Source: Planctomycetota bacterium (lineage in GTDB: Bacteria; Planctomycetota; Phycisphaerae; UBA1845). Taken from it: a stretch of DNA of 64,000 nucleotides. The translations under genes and the position numbers were made by a program. The DNA is taken from NCBI GenBank assembly GCA_016208685.1, contig JACQXM010000051.1, positions 62,001 through 126,000 of the forward strand. The letters are read 5' to 3'. Every line of letters starts with the position of its first letter. Positions within the stretch are counted from its first letter, which is position 1. Below, piece after piece: positions 36,170 through 45,216 of this stretch. A model generated the notes under the pieces. The model made no database searches. It was not told where the DNA came from and saw only the letters and a list, made by a program, of their open reading frames with translations.

Positions 36170-37426
36170 ATGTGCGCTTTCTTGTCGTTTCGATGCGCCA
36201 GATTTCGGAGTCTTTCGACTGCCATTATCGTGACCCTTGTTTTCACTTACTCCGCGGGGTCCGACATAGCCATAGACCTCATCCCCGAGACCGCGGGTCC
36301 GTACGCCTGCGGCGAGCTCGTTCGCGTCGACGTGTATCTGCGGCAGACAACCATCGGACCGGATCGGCTCATGCGCCTTCTCCAACTCGACTTTGAGATG
36401 ACGTCGCCGGCGCTTGACCTCTCGCAGAACCCGGACAGCGATGTCGACGGTTCTGGCCCCAACGGCATCTGCCCCGACTTCCAATTCGCGCTCGCCTCGT
36501 TTCCTCAGGGTGGCGCCTTCTATTCGGTTTTTCCGGAACTCCCTCGCCCGGCCTTGGGGTTTTCGGGAACGGTCGCGAACACTACCCGCCAGTTGATCCT
36601 GCACGGCGACGGTACGCCTCTGTACCTAGGGTTCGTGAACGTCCGCGCCACACAGCCCGGCGAGTATGCTCTCGATGCTGCCACGCCCGGCGACCCGAAC
36701 GATCCTTCTCACTACGGGGCACTAGTGTCCTGGGGCTTCGGTGTACTACCGGGCGACGACATCGTCGAGGCGCGCCCCGGTGACGGTCTAACGGGCGGCC
36801 AGTACTTCTTCGGCTCCTCGCCACAGCGCGTGCTGTTCTCCAGTGATCCGCCCGACGGGACCATCGACGCGCGGCAGGAGACGCCCTCGTCCGCCGGCGT
36901 GACACGTCAAGGCATCGACCGGGTCACGCTCCGTTTCACCAGACCCGTAGTTGACGACATCACGCTCGCCGACATCGAGCCGGAAACGATTACGATCGAC
37001 GACTCGACCGGAGACCCGCCCGTCGTGCTTTCGGTAACGCCGCTCGATGGCACGAAGATGAACTACGAAATCGTGCTGGAGGAGCCGATTTCGGTTCGAG
37101 CGTGGACGACTATGACCGCGCATGTCATCCGCGACCAGCCGAACTCCTTTGACTGCGGCTCGCCCGGACTGCCACCACCACCGAGCGTTGCGATCGGCTT
37201 CCTTCCGGGCGATGTCGACGGAAGCGGCAGGGTCACGGTCCAGGACATCACTGCACTCATCAACTCCCTTAACCGCGTCCCGAACCGGGTGCTGCCGCGC
37301 ACCTCGACGGATATCAACCGTAGCGGGGCCTCGAATGCCCACGACATCACGCGCCTGATAGACCTGATGAACGGCGCGAACGCGACGCAGCCCTGGTTCA
37401 ATGCGACGCTTCCACCTGAGTCATAG
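36170..37426 (+). CDS. Secreted protein with C-terminal dockerin-type repeats
   Basis: A 418-residue exported protein. GGAGG stands 7-8 bases before ATG 36170. Residues 1-32 form an Arg-containing signal peptide with hydrophobic STAIIVTLVFTYSAG. The middle (about 35-330) is beta-rich with Asp/Pro/Gly turns and no recognised catalytic motif. The C-terminus (about 343-408) has two calcium-binding F-hand repeats typical of type I dockerins: GDVDGSGRVTVQDITALINS and DINRSGASNAHDITRLIDLM. Such repeats are common in secreted planctomycete proteins, where a cohesin partner is usually not known. Confidence 0.8.
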   Translation: MCAFLSFRCARFRSLSTAIIVTLVFTYSAGSDIAIDLIPETAGPYACGELVRVDVYLRQTTIGPDRLMRLLQLDFEMTSPALDLSQNPDSDVDGSGPNGICPDFQFALASFPQGGAFYSVFPELPRPALGFSGTVANTTRQLILHGDGTPLYLGFVNVRATQPGEYALDAATPGDPNDPSHYGALVSWGFGVLPGDDIVEARPGDGLTGGQYFFGSSPQRVLFSSDPPDGTIDARQETPSSAGVTRQGIDRVTLRFTRPVVDDITLADIEPETITIDDSTGDPPVVLSVTPLDGTKMNYEIVLEEPISVRAWTTMTAHVIRDQPNSFDCGSPGLPPPPSVAIGFLPGDVDGSGRVTVQDITALINSLNRVPNRVLPRTSTDINRSGASNAHDITRLIDLMNGANATQPWFNATLPPES

Positions 37427-37516
37427 CGGCAACGGGGTGGATGGATAGCGGGTGCTCGTCGCGCGGGCGCGGTCGGGCGGCTCAGGCGTCCGGCCGGCGG
37501 TTGGTCCATAGTGCGA

Positions 37517-38389
37517 TCACACGCGAGAGGATGTTCGGCGGGCTCGTCGCGCCAGCCGCAGCGTCAGGGCGGCCACGGCGAGCGAAAGCCAACTCGCCGG
37601 TTCCGGCGCGACGACATACTCGATGTGAAAATGATACGGCTCCAGGAAGCCTTGCGGACCGGGCAGGCCGGGCGGAACCGGCTGCGTCGTTTGCTCCAGG
37701 CTCTTGAGCAGGTCGTAGGGAACCGTCAGCGTGAAACCGATGGTGTCCGTGCCGTTACCGATGATCACCGGGCGCACGTCCGCCAGCACCGTGTTCGCGG
37801 CCCCGTGGTGCCCGTGGTCGAACACGTTGGCGCTGGCGAAGTGGTGCTCGTCGCGGAACGGGTCGGTGGCCGTGTGGTGGTTGTGCAGGTGTTCGTAGGC
37901 CCCGGCCCCGAGCTGATCCACCTGCTCGGCGTCGTAAAACGTGTGAAAGAGGAACGTGCTCTCATCCACCGTGACAGGTTCGGCGAAACGGATGTTTGAA
38001 ACGGTGATGGTCAGGTCGCCGCCCACCACCAGCCCGGGGAAAAACTCGCCGTTGTAGGCGTCGGGCTTCTTGTATATCCCGTGGTAGAGCAGCGACTCGC
38101 CGTCGCCAATGGCTTCGGGGAACACCGTGTCGACGCGGGGACGAAATCCCAGGAGGTTGACCGCGTTGAGCGTCGTGACGTTGGGCGCGGCGCCCAGGGG
38201 TTGCGAGCTTTGCGGACCGATGCCGCTGAAGTCACGGTCTCCGCTGAAGGAAACCGGCCCGGCGTCGGTGATGTAGGCGACGGTCGTGGTACAGTTGCCC
38301 ACGGGCAAAGGGCCGGCACTGGCACTCTGCGGCGCGACCAAGAGTCCCCAAACGGCCGTGCACAACCCCGATCGAACCACTTTCGGCAT
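37517..38389 (-). CDS. PEP-CTERM sorting-domain protein, His-rich
   Basis: A 290-residue exported protein. ATG 38389 (GAGAGGG upstream) gives a signal peptide MPKVVRSGLCTAVWGLLVAP ending SASA about residue 25. The C-terminus carries the exosortase signal: PEPASW (about residue 262), a hydrophobic helix LSLAVAALTLRLA, then RRARR. Such proteins are cut and anchored or released by an exosortase encoded elsewhere. Residues about 170-200 are strikingly His-rich (HLHNHH, DEHHF, DHGHHG), suggesting metal binding. The mature part is beta-rich. A strong promoter lies at 38526..38555. Confidence 0.85.
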   Translation of the reverse strand: MPKVVRSGLCTAVWGLLVAPQSASAGPLPVGNCTTTVAYITDAGPVSFSGDRDFSGIGPQSSQPLGAAPNVTTLNAVNLLGFRPRVDTVFPEAIGDGESLLYHGIYKKPDAYNGEFFPGLVVGGDLTITVSNIRFAEPVTVDESTFLFHTFYDAEQVDQLGAGAYEHLHNHHTATDPFRDEHHFASANVFDHGHHGAANTVLADVRPVIIGNGTDTIGFTLTVPYDLLKSLEQTTQPVPPGLPGPQGFLEPYHFHIEYVVAPEPASWLSLAVAALTLRLARRARRTSSRV

Positions 38390-38525
38390 GCCCTGACCCT
38401 CTCGTGAAGCCCCGCCGCCGCCGCGCGAACATGGAGTGGCGACCCCGTTGCACCGTCCCCGGTGGTGGATCCGCGACACATCGCGTGTGTGGATGACCCC
38501 GCGTGGCCCCTCTGCCCAGGCTGCT

Positions 38526-38555
38526 CTTATAACAAAAACCAGCCTTCAGAGTCAA
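38526..38555 (-). promoter_or_regulatory. Sigma-70-type promoter of the PEP-CTERM gene
   Basis: On the minus strand TTGACT (38555..38550) and TATAAG (38531..38526) with an 18-base spacer, one mismatch in each box. It stands about 135 bases before the ATG, leaving a fairly long leader. This is the best promoter match seen in the window. Confidence 0.6.
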
Positions 38556-38650
38556 CGCGATGCACCCGGCTACGGTGTCGTCGTCGCGGGGAACCAGGTG
38601 ATGCCGCGCGGTAGAGTGGCCGCCCCGGTTATCGGGTCCACCTGCGCCGC

Positions 38651-40063
38651 TCAAGGCAACCCCATGAGTCCCCGGAAGATCCTGAAGTCGGCAAGCTCAA
38701 CCCCGCCGTTGGAGTTGAAGTCGAAGACGCACAGGCAGGCCGCCGCCCAGGCAGGGTTGGCCGCCGGAGTCGCGTGGCACAACTGAAACGCCGCCGCGTC
38801 GCGCATGGTAACGCCGCCGTCGCCGTCGAAGTCGCCTGCCGCGTTCGGATGCGCGGACTCGTAGGCGCCGAGGTCAACGCGGCAGCCCTGCAGACGCGGA
38901 GCACCGTCGAGGTCCACCGCTCCCGGGGCGCCGGCGAAAGCCGGATCGCCGGTGTTGATGGCGGAGGACGGTGCCACCGGGTGCAGGTCGTCGTCCGCCG
39001 TCCCCGCCAGGCCGTCCAACCCGGGGAAGTCGGCGAAGTTCGGGTCACCGCCGGTGTTGCCCGCGCCGTGGAAGAACTGCCGCGTCAGGCCCTGGACGCA
39101 AGAGTACGTAAGACTCACGCGTCCGAAGCCAGGAACAATCTGCGCCGATTCGTCCATGCCGCCGTTGTCGGCATTGCCCCAGAGGATGCAGTTGACGATT
39201 GTCGGTGCGGTGTTCCCGGAGTTGAAGACGCCGCCGGTGTTGCGTGAGGTATTGCCGACGAACGTGCAGTTCAGAACCGTCGGCGACGCGGTGTCGCTGT
39301 TGTACATCCCGCCGCCCCAGGTCAGCCCGCCAGTGGGGTCGAGCGTGCGGTTGCCGGCGATAACGCAGTTGATATAGCTCGCGGAGCTGGTGTCGTTGTA
39401 GACGCCGCCGCCGCGTTTACGGGCGTTGTTGCCGCGGATGATGCAGTTACGGAAAACGGGGGCGCCATCCACGAAGTAATTGCGAATGCCTGCGCCGCGA
39501 TCGTCGGGGTCGATGCCGTCGGCGTTGCCGGCGGTGATGGTCACGCCCTCCAACAGCGCCGTGGCGTCGGCACCGGCGCCGCTTACCACGTGGAAGCTGT
39601 TGTCCGCGATGTTGGTGAATGCGGGGCCGTCGTCGCCGATCAGATCGCCGCTGAGAATCGTGACGTAGAACCCCGGGTCGCGATCGTCCGGATCGGCGGC
39701 GCCGCATCCGGCGAAACCGCCGCGCACGGCCACCCCGCTTTTGAGTTGGAAGGTATGGGTGCGATTGCGCGTCGCCGAGGGCTTGTAGACGCCGTCGGCG
39801 ACGCGGAGTTCATCCCCCGCGGCCGCGGCGGCCAGCGCCGCGCGCAGGTCGGTGTACGCCTGGCACCAGCTTGAGCCGTCGTGCGCCGGGCCCGGAGCGG
39901 CCGCGTCCACGTAACGCACGGTTTCGCCGAGCGCGGGCGGCGCGGACTCCGCGCCCCAGCACATGATCAACAGCGCGAGGTAGAACTTCCGTGTGGCGCG
40001 CACCGCCGCCTTCCCCTTCTCGCCCGCCGGGCATGCCGGTACCGCGACACGTCGCGGGCACAC
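38651..40063 (-). CDS. Secreted right-handed beta-helix protein with dockerin-like C-terminus
   Basis: A 470-residue exported protein of the choice-of-anchor Q / polymorphic beta-helix type. After a hydrophobic segment (KFYLALLIMCWGAES) come YVDAAAPGPAHDGSSWCQAY and DLRAALAAAAAGDELRVADG, the usual N-terminal cap. Repeating coils follow, such as FRNCIIRGNNARKRGGGVYN, YINCVIAGN, LNCTFVGNTSRNTGGVFN and IVNCILWGNADNGG. LHPVAPSSAINTGDPAFAG leads to a dockerin-like EF-hand pair (GDFDGDGGVTMRDAAAFQLC, FDFNSNGGVELADFRIFRG). GTG 40003 with AAGGGG upstream may be the real start. Function unknown, surface-exposed. Confidence 0.82.
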   Translation of the reverse strand: MCPRRVAVPACPAGEKGKAAVRATRKFYLALLIMCWGAESAPPALGETVRYVDAAAPGPAHDGSSWCQAYTDLRAALAAAAAGDELRVADGVYKPSATRNRTHTFQLKSGVAVRGGFAGCGAADPDDRDPGFYVTILSGDLIGDDGPAFTNIADNSFHVVSGAGADATALLEGVTITAGNADGIDPDDRGAGIRNYFVDGAPVFRNCIIRGNNARKRGGGVYNDTSSASYINCVIAGNRTLDPTGGLTWGGGMYNSDTASPTVLNCTFVGNTSRNTGGVFNSGNTAPTIVNCILWGNADNGGMDESAQIVPGFGRVSLTYSCVQGLTRQFFHGAGNTGGDPNFADFPGLDGLAGTADDDLHPVAPSSAINTGDPAFAGAPGAVDLDGAPRLQGCRVDLGAYESAHPNAAGDFDGDGGVTMRDAAAFQLCHATPAANPAWAAACLCVFDFNSNGGVELADFRIFRGLMGLP

Positions 40064-40207
40064 CGGTCGGTTGCCCGATTATACGCACCTTTCCGGCACG
40101 AGGCCCGCTGGTGGCGGTCCTGGAATACGTTGTGGGATCGTTTCCCACGGCCATTGCTGGGCTGGCATCCACGGACTTGACTGTACTGCGGGGTAAGGTG
40201 CCGCCCG

Positions 40208-41032
40208 TTACGCCGGCGGCGCGCCGCGAAGTGTGAGCGTAAACAGGGCCCCGCCGCTTTCCGCGCGACCGGCGGTGATGGTCCCGCCGTTTTCCGTCAT
40301 GAGGTCTCGACACAGGGCCAGGCCCAGCCCGGCACAACGCCGGGGGCCGTCGCCGGAGATCGGCTTGGAGGTCTGGAGCGGGTCGAACAGATAGGGCAGC
40401 AACTCGTCGGGGATTCCCGGCCCGGTGTCGCGCACGGTGACCTGAACGGTTTCGCCGCCGCGGGCGCCGGCAATCACCAGCCGGCCGTTGTGCGAGGCCG
40501 ACATCGCGTTGCGGGCGTTGAGCAGGACGTTGAACAGCACCTGCTGGATGTGCAGCGGATCGCCCCAGGCGGACAGCTCCTCGTCGACGTTCACCTGGAG
40601 CGTGATGCCGTCCTTGGACAGGTCGCGGCACAGGCTGGCGATGGCCTCCTGCACCACGGGCGCCACGGCGAACATCCGCGCGGTGTTCGCGCTCGCCGCG
40701 GTCAGTCCCAGAACGCGATCCGCCATGGCCACCAGCATGGCCGCGTTCCGTTCCGTCACCCGCAGCGCCTTGCGATGCAACTCGGTGTCGTCGGTGTTCA
40801 GCGCATACCGCGTGTAGGAGACGATGGGCGTCAGCAGGTTGTTCACTTCGTGAGCGATCATGGCGGCGGCTGTTCCCAGGCCGGCGAGTTGCTGCGCTTG
40901 CCGCACTTGCGCCCGCAGCCCGTCGAGCTGACGCTGGAGGCGATCCAGGTGGCGCTCGACGTCGCCTGCCGCCCCGCCCGTGGCATCGTCCGCGGGATTC
41001 GACGAAGAGGAATCGGCTGGTTTTCGGCTCAT
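40208..41032 (-). CDS. Sensor-type histidine kinase (soluble, orphan)
   Basis: A 274-residue histidine kinase transmitter without membrane segments or a recognisable sensor domain. ATG 41032 is chosen because the longer frame upstream is Arg/Pro-rich and covers the opposite-strand small gene. A coiled coil (about 22-52, RHLDRLQRQLDGLRAQVRQA) leads to the H-box with phospho-acceptor His61 in AAMIAHEVNNLLTPIVSY. Then come the N-box QVLFNVLLNARNAM, G1 VRDTGPGIPDELLPY, and G2 GLGLALCRDLMTENGG. No response regulator lies nearby. Confidence 0.88.
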   Translation of the reverse strand: MSRKPADSSSSNPADDATGGAAGDVERHLDRLQRQLDGLRAQVRQAQQLAGLGTAAAMIAHEVNNLLTPIVSYTRYALNTDDTELHRKALRVTERNAAMLVAMADRVLGLTAASANTARMFAVAPVVQEAIASLCRDLSKDGITLQVNVDEELSAWGDPLHIQQVLFNVLLNARNAMSASHNGRLVIAGARGGETVQVTVRDTGPGIPDELLPYLFDPLQTSKPISGDGPRRCAGLGLALCRDLMTENGGTITAGRAESGGALFTLTLRGAPPA

Positions 41033-41118
41033 GCGGCGGCCCCCGTTGGCAGCGTGCGCTTCGGCGTTAGACTGCAAGTATCGGTTGTCGGCGCTGGCCG
41101 GCTTGAAGGCGTCAAGGC

Positions 41119-41400
41119 ATGCAGGATGAAACCAGCGAGCTTGAGCTTCTCTACGAGCTGCTGGGGCGGCTTGAGGTCGAGGTGCGCCGCGAGTCCATGG
41201 GGGGCGCGGGCGGTGGCGTTTGCACGCTCCGCGGGCGCCGCGTGCTGTTTGTCGATCTGGACGCCGACGCCGCGACTTGCGTGGAGGCGGCGCTCGCGGC
41301 GCTCGCGTCGGATTCTCGCGCCGATACGCTGTTTCTTCCGCCGGCGCTGCGCGAACGCGTCGATCGTCTCCGCGCCGCCTCCGACGGCTCGTCAGTTTGA
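41119..41400 (+). CDS. Small hypothetical protein divergent from the histidine kinase
   Basis: A 93-residue frame starting MQDETSELELLYELLGRLEV, 86 bases from and divergent to the histidine kinase. The amino-acid composition is balanced and looks like a folded alpha/beta protein: helix (1-28), then RGRRVLFVDLDADAATCVEA and RADTLFLPPALRERVDRLRA. No known motif. The frame overlaps a longer, Arg-rich opposite-strand frame that I reject. Its location suggests a possible partner of the kinase, which is inference. Confidence 0.55.
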   Translation: MQDETSELELLYELLGRLEVEVRRESMGGAGGGVCTLRGRRVLFVDLDADAATCVEAALAALASDSRADTLFLPPALRERVDRLRAASDGSSV

Positions 41401-42098
41401 AGGCGGGGACTTGGATCGCCGGCCCCGTCGTACGCGCGAGTGTGCGCACCTCAAGGCCAGAGCGGCAGGCACGGTTCGTGGTGGGCGAGTCAGCCGGGCG
41501 CTGAGGTAACAAGGCCGAACGTGTACGGCGTGCACTGCACTACGACCGGACACCGGCGACCGCAAACAGGCGTGCGGACGGCGGAGCTGGCGCGCAAGGC
41601 TGCCCGCCGGTGTTGGGGGCCTTTCGGCGTTCATCTCCCCGTGAAACGCCAACCGACCGCCCAACCCCAGCGGGCTGCTCGCAGTAGGAACGGCCGTCGT
41701 GGGTCCTGCGCGTTAGGACGGCCGCTCCTCGATCCCTCCGTTGTACGCCTGCGGCGTACCGGACATAGACCCGACCGGGGCGCGATGGTTAGCACATGTC
41801 AAGGCTTGCGCCATCGCCTGTCTGACCAGCCCCGTGCGACAGCGACTCGCCGTTTTGGCGTACAGCCCACCGCTCGTAGCGATGGTGGGGTCCTTGGCGC
41901 TCCGGTGCAGACGACCCACGGGAGCACGCGGACTCGCCGCGGGGCTGACTTACGTTGCGCGATTCATCGCCGCGGAGACAGTGCCGCAACGGTCGCAGCG
42001 TTTTTTGCGGCGGCGTTTCCGGCATTGACGTTCGCGGCGCGTCGCCCTAGATTCGCGTGTTTGCACCGGTTCGGCGCCGCCGGCCGAGGAACCCTGAG
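41401..42098. other. 698-bp region without a gene, several hairpins
   Basis: No credible coding frame. Three hairpins cluster within 150 bases: GGCGTTC...GAAACGCC near 41627-41650; AGGAACGGCCGTC (41686) with GACGGCCGCTCCT (end 41729); and GTACGCC-TGC-GGCGTAC (41743..41759) extended by TCCG/CGGA. The single mismatch in the second stem becomes G-U on the minus strand. This could be a structured RNA or part of a dispersed repeat. I checked for tmRNA, RNase P and SRP RNA landmarks and found none. Confidence 0.35.
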
Positions 42099-42923
42099 GT
42101 GTTCGCGGTTATTTCAGACATCCATGGCAACTGGGAGGCCCTCGAAGAGGCCCTTCGTGACATCGATCGCCGCTCGATCAAGCTGATCTACTGCTTGGGC
42201 GACGTGGTGGGTTACGGAGCCAGTCCGCGCGAATGCTTGGACTCGGTGATCGACCGCTGCACCGTCACGCTCTGCGGCAACCACGACCACGCGGTGTTCT
42301 ACGAGCCCACGAACTTCAACGTCGGCGCTGAGCGTGCCGCCTACTGGACGCGTCAGGTGTTGGAGGACGAGCCGAGCAAGGCCAAGCGCAACCGCCGCTG
42401 GGAGGTGTTGGGGCGGTTGCCCATGACCTTCGAGGCCAAGGGCCTGCTGCTGGTACATGCCTCGCCGCGCCGCCCGGTCAACGAGTATCTCTTCCCCGAG
42501 GACGTGTACACCAACCCGGCGAAGATCCTCGACAACTTCAAACGGCTCCAGCCGCAGCACATGGCCTGCCTGGTGGGTCATACACACGTGCCCGGCGTGT
42601 TTCTCGACGACCCCTGCTTTGACCCGCCGGACGAACTGCCGGAAACGAACATCTACACCATTACCTCGGATGAAAAAGCCATCATCAACGTGGGCAGCGT
42701 GGGGCAGCCGCGGGATCGCGATCCCCGTCTGTGCTACGTGGTGATCTACGAGAAGGGCGAAGCGCCCGAAGGCTACGTGCCGCCGGAAGTGGGAGACGAT
42801 GAGTACCGCGTGACCATCGAATTCGTGCGCCTGGAATACGACGTGGAACGGGCCGCCCGGAAGATCATCGACACCCCCGAACTGGACGATTTTCTGGGCA
42901 CGCGGCTTTTCGAGGGGCGATGA
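42099..42923 (+). CDS. Metallophosphoesterase (YfcE/Calcineurin-like)
   Basis: A 275-residue phosphodiesterase of the calcineurin-like superfamily. GTG 42099 with GAGGA upstream gives MFAVISDIHGNWEALEEAL, and the metal ligands appear in order: SDIHGN (about residue 6), CLGDVVGYG (about 33), CGNHDHAVF (about 59), LLLVHASPR and VGHTHVPGVF (about 165). GTG 42057 is an alternative start with an Arg-rich extension. INVGSVGQPRDRDPR is typical of the subgroup without a known substrate. It lies 59 bases before yidC. Confidence 0.9.
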   Translation: MFAVISDIHGNWEALEEALRDIDRRSIKLIYCLGDVVGYGASPRECLDSVIDRCTVTLCGNHDHAVFYEPTNFNVGAERAAYWTRQVLEDEPSKAKRNRRWEVLGRLPMTFEAKGLLLVHASPRRPVNEYLFPEDVYTNPAKILDNFKRLQPQHMACLVGHTHVPGVFLDDPCFDPPDELPETNIYTITSDEKAIINVGSVGQPRDRDPRLCYVVIYEKGEAPEGYVPPEVGDDEYRVTIEFVRLEYDVERAARKIIDTPELDDFLGTRLFEGR

Positions 42924-42982
42924 CGTTCCGCCGTTGCCACGGGCGCGCCGCCCGGCCGCAGGCCGCATAACGAAGGGTCTCC

Positions 42983-45127
42983 TTGGACAAAGATACCACC
43001 AGAAACCTGCTGATCGCCACGGGCGTTTTCCTGGTGCTGGTCTGGTTGGGGCCGATGCTGGCGCCCCCTGCGCCCCCGCGCCCGGCTCCGACCCCCGACG
43101 GTCCCATGGCACCCGGTTCCCCGGCGGCACCGGCGGTGCAGGAGGCGGCGCCGTCCGCTCCCGGGGCCGTGGGGGCGACGGGGGAAACCGTGCCTTCCGC
43201 CGCCCCGTCCGGAGCACTCCAGGTCCTCGAGGCGGACAGCGAAGTGACGCTGACCCTGGGCGCCGAGCCCTTCGACGCGCAGGCGTCGCGCAAGGAGGCC
43301 GCCCGACATGCCCGCGCCGAACCCTTCCGCATGCACCTGACGCTGTCCAACGTCGGGGCTGCGGTCGAATCGGCCACCATGACCGATCACGCCGAGGAGC
43401 TCAAAGGCAGTGCCCGCTACCGCCTGCTGGCGCCGGTGGAGCGCGGCGACGGAACGCCCCTGCGTTCCCTGGCCGTGGAACGGATCAACGTCGACGGCGT
43501 CGACGTGCTCCTGCATGACAAGAAGTGGCACGCTCAGCCCGTGCGCCCCTGCACCTTCGCCGACGGCGGCGCCGGCGTCGAGGCCGTCTTCCACCTGGAT
43601 ATCCAGCGCGAGGGGGTACCCGCGCTTCAGGTGACGCGCACCTGGCGGCTGCCCCGGCAGGCGTGGGAGCTGGAGCGTCACGATCTGCACTCCGACATCC
43701 AGGTGCGGAATCTCGACAGCCAGGCGCACCGCGTGGTCGTTTCGTACTACGGCGGTCTGGGCGTACGCCAGGCGCGGCCTTCAAGCATGGACGACCGGTT
43801 CATCGACCTGGGCGTACGCGCTGCGTCGGGTCTGGTCGCCGGTCAGCGAAGGACACTGCACGAGATCACCGCTGCGGCGGGCAAGGACGTGCCGCTGTAC
43901 GTCTCGTCGGCTCAGGACGCCGCGGCGCGGCTCATCTGGGCGGCGACGGGGAACACCTACTTTACGTGCACCGTCGCTCCGCTAACGCCCGACGCCCAGG
44001 ACGGTCCGGCGTACGTGACCGAGGTCTCGGCGTTCGACGCCGACGGCGCCGCGGCTACCACCCACGACGCCGCCGTCCGCTTCGTCACCAAGGCGGAGCC
44101 GCTCGGCGCCGGGCAGGCCGTTTCCTACCCCGCGGAGGTCTTTCTCGGCGAAAAGGAGATCAACGGGTTCCGCGACGTGCCCGCCTACAAGGCACGCAAC
44201 TACTACTACCAGATTTCGCAGGGCTACGGCTCGTGCACCTTCAGTTGGTTGGTGGAGATGATGATTTGGCTGCTCAACAGCCTGTTCTTCATGGTGCGCG
44301 ATTTCGGCTGGGCGATCATCGTCCTGGTGCTCATCGTTCGCGCCATGCTGCACCCCATCACCAAGAAGGGGCAGATCAACATGGTCCGCATGCAGCACCG
44401 CATGCAGGAGCTGGCCCCCAAGATCGAGGAGATCAAGAAGAAATTCGGTAACGACAAGGCGCGAATGAACCAGGAGATGATGAAGCTGAACATCAACCCC
44501 GCCGGCCAGCTTCTCACCTGCCTGCCCATGTTCATCCAGATGCCCATCTGGGTGGCGCTGTGGCTGAGCCTTAACAACAACGTGCTCATGCGCCACTAAC
44601 CGTTCCATCTCACGTGGATTCACGACCTGACGGCGCCCGACGCCCTCTACCACTTCGCCGCGGCCATCTCCATCCCGCTGATCGGCAACATCGAGTCGTT
44701 CAACCTGCTGCCCTTCCTCATGGCCATCGCCATGTACCTCCAGCAGAAGCTCCAGCCGCAGCCCAAGCCCTCGCCCAACATGACGGAGCAACAGCGGCAG
44801 CAGCAGGAGATGATGCAGAAGATGGGGCCTATCATGGCCGTCATGATGTTCTTCATCTTCTACAGCCAGGCGAGCGGGCTGGTGCTGTACATCATGTGCA
44901 GTTCCTTCTTCGGCACCATCGAGCAGTGGGTCATCCGCCGGCACATCAAGGAGCGCGAGGCCGCGGGCACGCTGCACGCGCCTCAGCGCCTGCCACCCGG
45001 CGACGACGGCGTGATCAACCGCAAGCCGCAACCGGGTAAGGAGTCGCTCTGGCAGCGGCTGCAAAAGGCGGCCGAGAACGCCCAGAAGGCCCAGGCGCAA
45101 CGGGCCCGCGGCAAGCCGCGGCGGTAG
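42983..45127 (+). pseudogene. yidC: Membrane protein insertase YidC interrupted by an in-frame TAA
   Basis: YidC inserts and folds membrane proteins and is normally essential. The reading frame gives 538 residues (helix 1 ATGVFLVLVWLGPMLA, a large periplasmic domain, then the conserved core from YYYQISQGYGSCTFSWLVEM) and stops at TAA 44597..44599 after NNNVLMRH. The same frame continues at once with PFHLTWIHDLTAPDALYHF and the remaining helices (LLPFLMAIAMYLQQKL, GPIMAVMMFFIFYSQASGLV) to the TAG at 45125. In E. coli the matching site reads RQAPFALWIHDLS. So one sense codon is replaced by an ochre codon; no frameshift is present. It may be a sequencing error, read-through, or a two-piece protein. 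Confidence 0.85.
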
Positions 45128-45216
45128 TCAGCGCCGCCCTCGCCATGCCCTTTGTCGGCGCGCGCCGCCGGATGCGAAGGGCGAGACTATGCAAGCCGTC
45201 GTACAATCCTGGAGGC

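Noticed and set aside
41940-41970. GGGGCTGACTT near 41940 resembling the start of tmRNA
   Set aside because: The conserved GGATTCGAC element, a tag reading frame and a tRNA-like 3' end are all missing before the next gene starts at 42099.
41981-42012. T-run at 42001-42006 as an intrinsic terminator
   Set aside because: The only stem that can be drawn (GCCGCAA with TTGCGGC) has the T-run in or before its right arm, not after it.
44614-45039. A GTG-initiated frame right after the yidC stop as a new gene
   Set aside because: It is in a different frame from yidC and reads Arg/Pro/His-rich; the conserved YidC helices are in the original frame.
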